Part shown: positions 35,440 to 46,599 of the stretch, one piece after another
Numbering within the stretch: the stretch's first letter is position 1
Layout of the letters: every line of letters begins with the position of its first letter
Source: Guadua angustifolia
Lineage: Eukaryota > Streptophyta > Magnoliopsida > Poales > Poaceae
Assembly (NCBI GenBank): GCA_036346375.1
Contig: JAYEVE010000690.1
Location: 31,710-95,709 of the forward strand
Direction of reading: 5' to 3'
Length of the DNA stretch: 64,000 nt
Notes under the pieces: generated by a model
The model's input: only the letters and a program-made list of their open reading frames with translations
The model's database searches: none
What the model was told of the DNA's origin: nothing
Position numbers and translations under genes: made by a program

Positions 35440-37341
35440 CTGCAGACTTGTCAAAAACTACAAGGACGGGGTTTTATTTGGCTTACCACGTCGATCGGGC
35501 GAATTCCCCCAGTGATGGCATCTAGCACCTTGCCGGAGGACTCAAGAGCGAGGGCCAGACCCTTTCGGATCCGGTTCACCTCAACCTCACTTGTCACAGG
35601 CTCTCCTAGAGGGCCTCCCACTCCCCGCGCTCCGCCATGTCGTCTAGCACGAGGGATGGCTTCATCGATGATCGCCGCCGGCCAGATCATGCCATGCAAA
35701 GGTGGCCGAGCGAATCCCCTAGGACGCCTTCACGGCTTATGAGGATCATGCGTACTTTCCTCGCTGCTCGACGACGATCGCCTGCCGCTATTGCCACGGC
35801 GGGTTTCGAAGCGACGCAGCAGACCACCCAAGGCACTCAATCGCGATGAGCCATTGCTTCGGGCGGCGTGGTGGTGAGAGCTCCTCACCCCTCTTGGCCT
35901 CCGGCGAGGCTCGACCGCTAAGGTCGCCAGACTTCTCACGCCGGTTGAGGGGCGCTACGGTCGGGGCCATCACGGCCGCGCGCCGCCATGGCTACCCCGT
36001 AGGTCTCGTGACGCAACCGCCGATCGGAAACTACTCGACGACTCCAATGCAAATGCAACTCGAACTAAGAGGACACTTACAAAGATCGAAGGTCAGCGCA
36101 GAACCACGCTTCTTCGGTTTCTTTATGAGGCGAAGTCACCCTCCGCTTCCCAAGGATGCTCCACCGGGTGCCTCCACTTGGGGCACGATGACGGCGCCGG
36201 CTTAGCACCTCGTCTCGAACCACCGCCACGGCAGTCCAAGTCGAGCCTGTAGGTATGGGTCGCCACCGGCCACACTGGGCCACTCGAGGTCGACTCGACT
36301 CGCTGAATCGATATGTCATGTTTGAGACCTCCTCACCGCTGGGATTGCTTTTCTCCGCCTCTTCCTCCTCCTTCCTCCTTCCGCCTCTTACAAAGGGATT
36401 CAGGTTGCCTGATTTCGCAAGCAGTCGCAGCCTCAACTCTTCTCCTCAAGCAGCCCATGCCCGGAGACCATCTCGGCAGTTCTCGAAAACACAGAGATGC
36501 TAGTCGGACCAAATACTAAGGGCTGAGAGAGAAAGAAGAGAAAAGGAAGAGAATCGCCGTTACTGTGTCCGGATTGTAAGGCCGAGAATGGCTCGGCAAG
36601 CCCCACCGCCATGGTGACACTCCCGCCTGCGGATAACGTGACACCCGAGCCTCGACCTCCGACGCGGAGCTCCGACCATCATCCTCATGGGGTTGACACT
36701 CAGATCAAAACATGGGGGCTGGCTGTGTCCATGAGGGGTTGGACGCGCATCCCCATGAATGCGCACACAACGACATCGCCGCCAGCCCCGCCCTCCGACC
36801 TTGATTTGGTCGATGATCGCGCCACCTGTTCTTCTCCTTCCCGGGCGCCTAAATCCACTTGGGCCCCACTCGAAGCCGCCGGTGAAGGCCGGGCGCCGCC
36901 CCTGTGTTCCGAGCATAAAGCCATTCGAGTGCCACCCCTGCTCGACGATGGTAGCTTCACCTCGATGTAGTCCGCCCACTCGCACACACACTGAAGGTCA
37001 CGCACGATGGGCGCCGAGGTATCCGCTGGCTTGTCCTTCCTCACCGCAAGATGGAAGAAGTGCCTGAGTGCCCAAGGGGGTCGATCCCCTGCATGCCTCG
37101 TGATAGCGAATGAAGACCGCAAGTGGAGCACGCTGCTGGGTTGAGGTGATGCACCTCCACCTTGTAATAATGCAAGAGCTCACTGACGAACGGATGGAGT
37201 GGGAGCTCAACCCAGGCCATAGAATGAGGCGGGCACGACGATCTCTGCCCTCCCATGAAGGAACCGCGACTCTGCCGCACCCTCCACCTCGAGACGCCTC
37301 ATGAGGGAGGAACCCCTTTTCTCTGAAGCTGCCATGGCCAT
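35440..37341 (-). pseudogene. Antisense ORF of Tat elements (Transposase_28-like), broken
   Basis: Coded opposite to gag. ATG at 37,341 (MAMAASEKRG...). Then 'LPLHPFVSELLHYYKVEVHHLNPAA' (about 37,210-37,130), 'AGDRPPWALRHFFHLAVRKDKPADTSAP' and 'DLQCVCEWADYIEVKLP' (about 37,095-36,950), each in a different frame. This text is typical of the putative gypsy-type transposon domain (Pfam Transposase_28, PF04195) that grass Tat-lineage elements carry antisense between pol and 3' LTR. Its function is unknown; the family has no shown transposase activity. Sequence towards 35,440 is open but not recognised, e.g. 'GLALALESSGKVLDAITGGI'. A TATA-like site lies upstream at 37,516. Confidence 0.68.
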
Positions 37342-38328
37342 GGTTGAGCGGAGCACTCCTGCCACGACATCTCTTAAGACGAAAATAGCAAAAAGGCGAG
37401 AGAAGAGGAAGGTGAGAACTCTTCTCTGCTCCTTTGTTCTTTTTTTTCTCTCGCTGTGAAGGCAGGAGGCAGGGAAAGCAAAGGCAAGTGTTTACCTTAC
37501 AGCTCTACGCTGAACTTATAGGGGCTTAACATGCGCCAAATTAACAGCGCCACCAAACAGACACCACCTCGTGAAGGTCAGACGCCCCATCCTCCGACTT
37601 GCCACGCCGCCACCGTGAGGCACAACAGCTTCAATTCCTCCACTACGACACTCGACAAGACACGGAGGCGAAGGACACCGACGAAAGACGCCCACAACCT
37701 CTCGCTTCGGCCTGGCTGGGCCGACCGCCTGAACAGTATGAAAGGCCCATCTGGCCGCGCGCCTCGAGGTGGCAAAGAGCTCAATAGCTCGCGCCCGGCT
37801 CAGCCTAGCGCCATGGTTTAAATGCCCGATCCACCAAGTGGATCGTGGCCCCCAAGAGAAAATTGAGCGAGGACGATGACAAGGTGAGCCCCAAAGGCCT
37901 CTAGTTGGGCCTACCGATGACCCAATCGCTTTAACTCGTGTCCGAGACCATGCTTCACACTCTCCCACGGAACCCATCGATGAGTGGCAGCCACCGCGCC
38001 TGCCCTGGATGACCCGAGTCCGATACGGATCGAGTAAAGAAAGGTTTCAAGGGTCGCCTCATGGGCCGGACGCCTCGACGGATCATCTCGCTAGGAAAGG
38101 TCCTCTTGGGAGGATCTCAGTGTCCCACTGGATTACCCGTTATCACCCCACGAGCACGGTGTTCAAACCAACATGGTAAACACGCTGTCAGCCACCCACC
38201 TGTGTCCCACACTCGCGACGGGCGACACGGGATGATGAATACCACCTCCCTACGATAGCCTCACCAGATGAGGACTCAGACGACGCCCACCGCCTAGCTC
38301 GCGTAAAACCAAAATTTTTATAAACACG
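37342..38328. other. Tat-element region upstream of the antisense ORF
   Basis: No recognisable coding sequence. Holds pyrimidine-rich 'ttcttttttttctctcgctg' (37,437-37,456), which on the minus strand is a purine-rich leader of the antisense ORF. The minus-strand text at 37,516-37,522 is CCTATAA, 175 bp before the antisense ATG and a plausible TATA box. Confidence 0.45.
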
Positions 38329-39066
38329 TTGAGCTACGACGAAAACTAGCACTCTGACACCGTAACTCGCTTAAGGCATTCGGGCATCCGCTGACCAAGG
38401 CAACGCCGAGCTATGACGAAAACTAGCACTCGAGCTACGACAAAACTAGCACTCTGACACCGTAACTCGCAAGGTTTCTAGCGCCTCGCTACGACCAAGG
38501 CAATGTCGAAGCTACGACGAAACTAGCACTCCTGGACACCGAATCCTCACAGAAGGCATCCGGGCGCTCGCGGCCACCAAGGCAATGTCGAGTTACGACG
38601 AAACTAGCACTCGCACACCGTAATCCTCGCTTAAAATTCGGCGTCTGCTACCGACCAAGGCAACGCCGAAGCTACGAGTGAAACTAGCACTTGACACTAG
38701 AACCTCGCTTAACGATCGGGCATCCGCATACGACAAGGCAACGCCGAAGCTACGATGTGAAACTAGCACTCGACACCGTAACCTCGCTTAAGGCATTCGG
38801 GCGTCCGCTACCGACTAAGGCGACGCCGAGCTACGATGTAAAACTAGCACTGGACACCGTAGCTCGCTTAAGGCATCTCGGGCGTTTACGCCGATTAAGG
38901 CAACGCCGAGCCGCGCGTAAAACTAGCACTTAACACCGTAACCTCGCTTAAGGCATTCGGGCGTCATACGATTAAGGCAACGCCGAAGCGACGACGAAAC
39001 TAGCACTCGGATACCGTAACCTTGTTTAAGGCATCTAGGCACCTGCGTGTTACTCAAGGCAACGCC
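38329..39066 (+). repeat. Minisatellite of ~80 bp units, 9-10 copies
   Basis: Units start 'cgaagctacgacgaaactag' and contain 'cactcgacaccgtaacctcgcttaaggcattcgggcgtccg' and 'accaaggcaacgc'. Starts lie near 38,329, 38,409 (truncated), 38,432, 38,509, 38,590, 38,668, 38,747, 38,828, 38,908 and 38,985. Length varies by a few bases because of small indels. Placed 370 bp before the 3' LTR of the Tat-type element; it is not in any ORF and has no direct-repeat/spacer architecture. Confidence 0.95.
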
Positions 39067-39418
39067 GAAGCCGGATCCCGCCGACCAAGTCTCTGCTTGC
39101 CTCGCCAAAGAAGAGTCAACCTCGACCAGCTCTCCAACCCGCCGGAGTTACATTCCACCGGCAGCCAACAAGACCCGGTCGAAACCAACCTCTAACCAAG
39201 TTTGGCGGACCACCGACCAAGGCGGCCACCCTATCCACTCGGGCACAGAGTCAACAAGGTCCGCCGCGACGCGCCTCAAATGGATTTTACCGACCAAGTC
39301 GAATGGAACCTACCCATGAGATAACCCCGAAAGCACTCGAACGAACCGCCGACCGAGTCCACTTCACTGACTCTACGGATTTTGCCGACCAAGGCAAACC
39401 CCGACCGCTCTCGACGAA

Positions 39419-39434
39419 CTTGTTTCGGGGCTAC
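39419..39434 (+). promoter_or_regulatory. Polypurine tract of the Tat-type element
   Basis: 'ttgtttcggggctacc' abuts the 3' LTR. The '(t)tcgggg(g)ctac' form next to TG is the usual plus-strand primer region of grass Gypsy elements of this type. Confidence 0.6.
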
Positions 39435-40329
39435 CGACGGCACTCATACCATGGGTACCCCAGCCGCCCGGACGAGGAATAGGTTGACCAAGCCCACCGT
39501 CCGCCGGTCATGGGCCACGGCGACACTCGCCCCCGACTAAACCAACCAGGGCAGTACCCACCCCGCCATGAGCTCCGCGCCCACAAGCTCACTAAGCTAA
39601 GACATTCTCCGTCAAGGGCCTGGATGCGTGCCATCACCACGACCTGAGCACACACCGCCTCTACGCACACGACGGCCAGAGTGACCGTGGCAAAGGTGTG
39701 GCTCCTTCCCAAGGCGGCGGGAGGTTGTCGGTCAAGCACCGCCTCATCGCCTAGTCATGCATAGTGGGAGGATGCGCCCTCCCGAGGCAACACCAGAGCT
39801 GGCGCCACTGCACAAGACTGCAAACGCTAGCAGAGAGTAGGTGCGCTCGCTCTACAAAGTAAAACTATGCCACTGATGTATCTATGCCCAACATGGGGCG
39901 AGCAGACACCTGGCCGGCCGCCAATCCTCAAGACCAGACTCCTGTGAGGACACCCCTTTCTTTCTTTTCCAATTTCCCATGTAACCTGCCCCCTCCGTCT
40001 ATATAAAGGGAGGTAGGACCCTCAGGGAAAGGGACGGTTTTTTACAGGTGAACAGTACACACATACACACGGCCGAACGCCTCCTGCCAGCTTCGAGCCC
40101 TTAGCATCTCCAAGCTGAGCCTCCCGCCAGACGAGGCGCCAAGGCTGCCTTGCCTCGCTAGTAACACTGCAGCCCATCTGCACCCAAAGCAATACAGATC
40201 CACCACACGAATCGAGTAGGGACATTCAATCCGAACCAAGATACTTTTGGGCTCCCCGAGTCAGCCATTCAAGGAGAGGGAAAGCGACCCCTTGACTAAA
40301 ATTCACTTGCCAAGATTCAAACACCGATA
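39435..40329 (+). repeat. Tat-type 3' LTR
   Basis: Matches 31,882-32,771, with many one-base gaps and a few substitutions, including the terminal TG read as CG and the final CGACA as CGATA. TATA box at 40,000-40,007. Followed by target duplication GAAAT. Confidence 0.9.
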
Positions 40330-40334
40330 GAAAT

Positions 40335-40717
40335 GTTGCGTAAAATCACGAGTATTTGAAGCTCCAAGACTCATTTTCATGGAGGAGAGAGGGAGAAACG
40401 TGTTCTGGCTTCCTTGAACCAAGGTTGAAGAAGGTTCTGATAGTGGGCCGCATTTTTGGATTTTTCTTGAGCTGAGAGAAAAGCACGACGGTAAAAATAG
40501 TAAAAAAGTCCTAAAAATTCTGAAAAAAATCTATAAAATACTTTAGAATATTTATAACACAATAAAATTATTTTTGAATTTTTAAATTTTTATATTTTTA
40601 CAGAAATTCTTTTTACTAAAACTAAAATTACAAAAAAAGATTTTATAAAATCAACAAGGTTCCAAATAAATTCAGATTAAATAAGTTAAATGAAGAAGCA
40701 AATTTTTGGATGTCACA
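40335..40717 (-). repeat. Tekay-like 3' LTR, second part
   Basis: Continues the LTR cut at 31,881. Aligns with 44,506-44,888, from 'aaatcacgagtatttgaagc' to 'ggatgtcaca'. On the minus strand this is the LTR start, TGTGACATCC. Confidence 0.93.
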
Positions 40718-40733
40718 AACCTACCCCCCTTAA
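40718..40733 (-). promoter_or_regulatory. Polypurine tract of the Tekay-like element
   Basis: Minus-strand TAAGGGGGGTAGGTT directly before TGTGACA, the plus-strand priming site of the element. Confidence 0.8.
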
Positions 40734-40915
40734 AAAGAATCTCATCGCTAAGATTCAGAGAGGCTAGCAAGAAAGTAGGTTTACAGATCTTTTAACTTAA
40801 TTCTCGGACATACCCTGTTGCATATCTTGTTCGGTCTGAGCTGTGACATTGTTCAAGCACCCTTTACCAACGTTTTGTGGTCTTCTTGAAGCATTGTTGG
40901 AGGCTCTGGAGTTAT

Positions 40916-42006
40916 TTATTCTTGGTCTTGCATTTTGCTGCTTATTACAGCAATTTTTAGCAAAGTGCCCAACTTCTTACAATTGAAGCACGTGACTCCG
41001 GTGGCAAGAGGTGAATCCTTTTGTGTTGATCCACTTTGGGTTGCATTGAAGATCACTAAATTGTCGGGGTAATTCACCATGGATGGCTCTTCTATTTTAA
41101 CCACCGGCTCTGGTTGGATCGACTGTGATGGAACCTTTTGAGTTTTGGGAGAAGCTCTAGGATTGAACCTTTGGGCAACCATTCTTCTTTTGCGGTTCTC
41201 TATCTCCTGGTGCTTGCCTTCTTGATGAAGTGCCTTGTTGACCAGCTGCTGAAAGTCAACGTAGTCATTTGAGATGAGTTGGATCGCCTACTCATCGTTC
41301 AGCCCATCAATGAAGCACTCCTATTTTGCTTCATCCGTAGCCACATCTTCTAGCACATACCGTGCTAGCTGGTTGAACTCTGGCAGATATTTCATTACCA
41401 TGACGGCTTCCTTGGCGAGATCTAAATTCCTTCTTCAGGGAGATAATACCGAGATAATACCAGAAAAGCCTGAACGAACTCATCCCAAGTGATGGCCTAG
41501 TCATTCTGGTGGGTGATACGAAAGTTGTCTCACCATTCTGAAGCTGGTCCATTGAGCTGGTGGGAGGCAAAGAGAACTTTCTCTCTCTCTCTCACTGCAT
41601 TGGATAATATCTAGTTTCTTTTCAATTGTCCTAAGCCAATCGTCAGCGTCCATTGGCTCGGTGCTGCTAGAAAAAGTCAGAGGTCTTGTCCTCATAAATT
41701 CTGATAGGCGTGACTACTAATGAGGTTGAGGTGCAGCAGCCTGAGCAGCTTGAGTGTTGTTAATGCTTTGGGTGAGGAGTTGTATTAATCGATTCTGGTT
41801 GGCCAACATTTGCTGCCAATTTGGGCCTTCAGCTGGAGGAGGTGCGGAAGATTCTGTGCATTGTTGTTCTCAGAATCCTCACTGTTCAGATCAATCCGAC
41901 TTCCATTGCGGCGGGTGTTCACCATTTGATGGGATTCAAGAGGATAGGAAAGAGGAAGACTGAGAATAAGGGGGAAATAAAGACTGCTCATCCAATGAAG
42001 AAGCAA
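40916..42006 (-). pseudogene. Tekay-like gag, frameshifted, only gene left
   Basis: Capsid/nucleocapsid precursor. ATG at 42,006 ('MVNTRRNGSR'). The gag core is at 41,695-41,501 ('LRTRPLTFSSSTEPMDADDWLRTIEKKLDIIQC', then 'QWTSFRMV' out of frame, where 'A-S-E-W-W-D' is expected). The linker and nucleocapsid follow at 41,182-40,916, with a CCHC knuckle starting 'GVTCFNCKKLG', cut by a one-base shift before its His and last Cys. At least three frame changes. The primer site (42,418) and an untranslated leader lie upstream. No protease or RT follows; the LTR starts 200 bp downstream. Confidence 0.87.
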
Positions 42007-42417
42007 TAAACACCAACTTTATTTTTTTACAATATTTTATTTATTGTGGCTACCAAAAGAGAAATAGGACAGCTCACAATGTCGTCTACTGACCTAAACC
42101 TTAATTAGGTTATTCTTCTAGTACCGACACTAGTCTTCACAGTCCTCGAGGCACAAAACATGTCTTCATCTCTTCAAAGACTTGCAGTAGACTTTGAAGA
42201 ACAAACTTCCATCCATTGCTTTGCTTGATGCTATCTCTGACCAACTATCATTTTGAAAGGGAAAGAAATAGATACGACTCCTTTTAAATAATGACTTAAG
42301 GTAAGGTCAAGATAGAATAAGATGAGAGTAGAACTTTTTTTCGAAATACTTTGTTATTTCAAAATAAATCCTTAAGGTTTAACCATTCTAACTAAGGCCA
42401 CTCCTACAGTCAATATA
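42007..42417 (-). other. Untranslated leader of the Tekay-like element
   Basis: Non-coding interval between the gag ATG and the primer site. No motif seen apart from AT-rich runs. Confidence 0.5.
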
Positions 42418-42429
42418 GCTCTGATACCA
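42418..42429 (-). promoter_or_regulatory. tRNA-Met primer binding site of the Tekay-like element
   Basis: Minus-strand TGGTATCAGAGC, four bases from the LTR end, the complement of initiator tRNA-Met. Sets the orientation of the element. Confidence 0.92.
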
Positions 42430-42433
42430 CCTC

Positions 42434-44888
42434 TGTCAGACTCGGGAAAACACTTTTGAAATCCTCTGTGTATCCTGACTAGTCCAGGAAAAGCTAGCAC
42501 ACACAGCAGAAATGTTATCACAACATATCCAACGTATTTTATTAATAATCAGAATTTACAATAATTATGGCATGCAAGCCAAATAAAAGAATACAACGGA
42601 AGTAGAATAAAACCAGTAGTAGAACCCAATAGATTTGCCAAGGGCAATCAACTGGGGAAGCGGCCTAGTTATCTTGGTCTCTAAAAAGATAGAATAAGCA
42701 AGGGTGAGTACAAAAGTACTCCGCAAGTCACATAGTAAATGCAGTATTAATGAAGGGTTATAAAGGAAGGCATAATATGGTTCATTTGAGCATAAAGCAA
42801 TATTTCAAATACAATAATTAATTTTCAATGCATAATTGATATAGTAAAAACTGAGTTATTAATCCAATTTTCAACGTAGGCTCCAACCCGGAGTTTCATC
42901 CCAAGTTTTCCCATGTGGACTCCCTCCGCATATAAACCATTTTTCTGAAAAACATTTTGAAATCCAAAGTCTAGTCCGTGAAAGACTTACTCGGCATGCC
43001 CATGACTGTGGGCGCGGCTAATCGATTAGTTTTACACTCTGGAGAGGTTGTACAACTTTACCCACAAGACATGATTATCTCCTTTTGCCCAAATACACAC
43101 TTCCTTCGGTGTGTCGGTAGAGAAAATCACGACAAGGCCCCTATAAAGCTCCATCCACGTAGTCATGCCCGGTAAGGTTCCACCACTGGTAGAGTTAAAA
43201 CCATCCAATCCAGAAGCCCCCTCTTACGCCGAGTGACAGCCTTACACCCACTACCACTTTCAACCCGATGGAACGATTGTCCATGGTATGTCGCCATACG
43301 AAAAGCCAGGTCCGTCCCATTCCAGAATTGTGGTAGTACGGTAAGGTTTTACATTCAACGTAACATAGATCGGTCCTTAATTGACTAGACGAGCTTTCAC
43401 AACCCTTGTGCCTCACACACCCACCAGTCAACCATTCTTGCCTGGTCTAAATCGTATTTTCACTTTCTTTTGAATAACATCATCTTTCATAACATCCCAT
43501 GGTGCACCGACACCAAGGACTAACTTTATTTTCAACATAAATCTTGTTTTGGCATAAATCCCCAGGAAGTCATAAATTCATGTCTAAGCCATTTATTATA
43601 TAGCACTAGTTAATACTACAATAATGTATCAACCAGCGATATTTTGCTCTAAGGTGACAAGGAATGAATATTTCAAAGTCAATTGAGGTCATAACAATTA
43701 GGAGTAACTAATTATTTAAAACTACAATTTAAATTACATTGATAAAATTATGCATGCAATAATTTAAATCAAAACATAATTTTAAATTCTGGGATCGATA
43801 TGTTCAAGGGTGTGACTTGCCTTGATCGTAGGGTTGACGCTCGGGATTGTCAATAGCGCACTGTTCCGGCTCTCTGAAATCTATACGCGAAAAATAACCA
43901 AATCAAATAAAATCCAAATAAATTCAATAAAATAACAAACTGGCCTAAATAAGTAATCTGATATTTTAGATGAATTTAGAAAGAAAAAGGAGCAAAACAG
44001 AGTTCAAACGGGATGAAAACTGCACCGGAAGATTTAAAAGAAAAGAATGGGCATCAGAGTTTCTGCATCGTTCACTCATGAGCTCTCTGGACATCAATGG
44101 CGCAGGAGGAGGAGTGGGGCCGGGGGCACGGCCACGGGCGGCGGTGGTGATGCATCGGCGGCGCATGAGCCAAGCATTTTACGACGGAGGCGGTTGGACG
44201 GTGAACGGACGGAAAAGACCTGGCAAGCGATGACTTCTTACCTCACGAAAAACGATGAAATGGGGATGAAATGGCTCGGGACAAGTTGCAAAATGGGTTG
44301 CTCCCGTCGAGAGGCACCCGATGCTCCTTTTATAGGGTGGGAGGAGGTCCGAGGAGGGAGCAATTGCGGCGAGAATGACGGTGGCCAAAAAGGATGTTTT
44401 TCGCAAAATTTTGGTTACAATGAGGGGGATTTGATGGGGAAATAGCTTTGGAAGGTTGAGAAGACGACGGAGATTGATTTGCCCAAGTTTTTAGAAAGAA
44501 ATACTGTGGAAATCACGAGTATTTGAAGCTCCAAGACTCATTTCCATGGAGAAGAGAGGGAGAAACGTGTTCTGGCTTCCTTGAACCAAGGTTGAAGAAG
44601 GTTCTGATAGTGGGCCCCATTTTTGGATTTTTCTTGAGCTGAGAGAAAAGCGCGACGGTAAAAATAGTAAAAAGTTCTAAAAATCCTGAAAAATTCTATA
44701 AAATACTTTAGAATATTTAGAACACAATAAAATTATTTTTGGAAATTTTCAATTTTTATATTTTTTTTGCAGAAATTCTTTTTATTAAAACCTAAATTAC
44801 AACAAAAAGATTTTATAAAATCAACAAGGTTCCAAATAAATTCCAGATTAAACAAGTTAAATGAAGAAGCAAATTTTTGGATGTCACA
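42434..44888 (-). repeat. Tekay-like 5' LTR (intact copy)
   Basis: Uninterrupted 2,455 bp copy of the LTR split at 31,882-40,334, and so a record of the empty insertion site near 44,505. A conserved TATA box is at 44,327-44,335 on the minus strand. Confidence 0.93.
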
Positions 44889-44893
44889 CTAAA

Positions 44894-46098
44894 GATGCTT
44901 CATGTCCTCACCTTTGGATGGATGGAGGGCCCACTAGTTAGAAGAATAAAACCAAAACAGAGGAGCCGAGCTACTCCCAGGTGTCATGGGTAACTCCTCT
45001 GTGAACTTGGCTGGCTGCAGTGCAAGCACAAGGAATGAGACTTTAGTGATGCTATGGGTGGTGACGGCTTGAGCTAGGATAGTCTATAGCAGCGACACAA
45101 CAGCTCATGGTGGCTAGAGTCGAGCATGGAGGCGGCATAGCTCCAAATTGAAGCATGGCTTGGGCAAGGATGAATGGAGTTGCTTCCTACCAAATGGTGC
45201 AAGGAGCAAGGAGCTTGGCCAACTTTATAGGCGAAGGCAGCGAGGCTAGAAGGTGAACGAACCCCTTTGTGGGTGGGCCCCACTTGACCATGATGAAGAG
45301 AGAGAGGAAGAGGTGATCATCCCTTGTCCAAAGATAAGTTTCACATTAAATGGCCTAACAAATCATGTCTAAATTTTTTGATAATTTTTATATGGAGTCC
45401 CAAAATAGTTCTTGATATTATACAAAATTTTTAGATAAAAATGTACTATGAGTAAAATTTCTGAAAGTCCAAACATCTAATTTTCTCCTTCTCTCTAAAT
45501 TTTTATGAGGATCAAAATATTGTTAAATTTTTTAAAAATTTTTATGGAAGTTCGTAATGTCTTAATTATATTACTTTAAAATTTTTAAATGATGACCCTT
45601 ATATTAATTTTATAAAAATTTTGGCATTATATTTACTAATTTTTCAAGGTTTCTATTTTTAAATTTTTAGGACACTCAATAATGTTTATTATTTTAAAAA
45701 TTTATGTACACCTGTGGTTCTTTAGATTATGTGGTAAAATGTTTAGATGAATATAAGGTCCATAAAATTTTAATTAATTTAGATAAAATTACTATTGCTA
45801 GCCAAAATTATCGCTTTTAAAACCCTTGTCCATATTAAATGCATTCTTACCTCCTTGGGGTTTTGCAAGGCGGTTTGTAATGATGGCCTTATATTTAAAT
45901 ATAATTTTTATAGATTTTGTTATTATGCAAATTTCTTTTTCCATAGTTTATAATTTAAGAATCAAATGTTGAAAATAATTTTCTAAAAGACCAAAAATTC
46001 AAGAAAAATATGGAAAAGAATGAAATTTAGATTAAAATCTTACTTCCAATTTAATTTTATATTTTATCTATTTTTTGCATTTTTTTCTAGGTGTTACA
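44894..46098 (-). repeat. Gypsy LTR remnant, minus orientation, second part
   Basis: Ends 'ctaggtgttaca', the inverse of a TGTAACACC LTR start, with AT-rich 'aatttttat' sequence (45,350-46,080) before it and a GC-richer leader (44,900-45,330). Position and orientation make it the other half of the LTR at 28,292-29,779. ORFs here are not conserved. Confidence 0.6.
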
Positions 46099-46599
46099 TC
46101 TTCTTTGATCCTTCATGCTGGTTCTAATGGACTGACTAATTAATGTTGGTCCTAAGTTGAGGTAAAATGTGTTGGAAAACCGTCTGTACAGCAAAACCAG
46201 CAATGAGGTAAAATGTTCCTGCATGACATGAATAGAATGTAGGCCTACAACATGCATGTATCTTTTAGCTGATAAAAGGAGTTTACCTCCACACAGCGGG
46301 ACGATTGTCCCACCCTCGTGTCTTTCCCCTCTCTTAGATGCACCATGCACGTGTCACATCTCTTCAAAAACCGCCGTCTCCTCTTCATTTGAGAAACCAA
46401 GCACGCTACCAAGTGGGCCCTTGCATGATATCCATCCACACTCGCAGCCATCAACAATACCCTCAGAATCCTCACCGCTAACCCTCCTTCTCCAAATTCC
46501 TCATGACACCGCCATCCCCACGGTAATCCACCTCCTCCGCCTACCCATCCCTCCGCCCATCGCTTCCACTAATGCTGGGACCCAATATGCAAATCCGAC
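46099..46599. other. No recognisable feature
   Basis: Mixed composition. A frame of 148 codons on plus (46,256-46,702) is Ser/Pro/Thr-rich and runs into LTR sequence; I see no family motif. Confidence 0.4.

Larger units (their letters stand above)
31882..40329 (+). mobile_element. Non-autonomous Tat-type Ty3/gypsy element with antisense ORF
   Basis: 8.4 kb element inserted in the Tekay-like LTR, with perfect target duplication GAAAT (31,877-31,881 and 40,330-40,334); the uninterrupted site is seen at about 44,505. LTRs of about 890 bp start T/C-GACG..ACTCATACC and end CGACA/CGATA. Order: 5' LTR, TGGCGC primer site, gag and protease remnants (plus), a stretch without RT or integrase, an antisense ORF (minus), a ~80 bp minisatellite, polypurine tract, 3' LTR. 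An antisense ORF and 3' tandem repeats are marks of the Tat lineage (Retand/Ogre relatives). Loss of RT/integrase makes it dependent on other elements. Confidence 0.87.
29780..44888 (-). mobile_element. Gag-only Tekay-like Gypsy element with a nested Gypsy
   Basis: LTRs of about 2.45 kb (29,780-40,717, split, and 42,434-44,888) end, on the minus strand, TGTGACATCC...GAGTCTGACA or GAGTCCAACA. Flanks are CTAGA (29,775-29,779) and CTAAA (44,889-44,893), a 4/5 target duplication. A tRNA-Met primer site (42,418) and a polypurine tract (40,718) bracket an internal region of only 1.7 kb that encodes gag and nothing else. RT, RNase H, integrase and chromodomain are all missing. Without the inserted Tat element it is about 6.7 kb. 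Tekay/Del lineage is inferred from gag wording and LTR size. Confidence 0.87.

Noticed and set aside
34717..35742. Plus-strand open frame of 341 codons
   Set aside because: Out of frame with the recognisable gag/protease text (34,551-35,021) and low complexity (Arg/Pro/Ser/Thr); a GC-rich shadow.
38329..39066. CRISPR-like array
   Set aside because: Whole ~80 bp unit is repeated, with no unique spacers, and it lies in a plant retrotransposon; a minisatellite.
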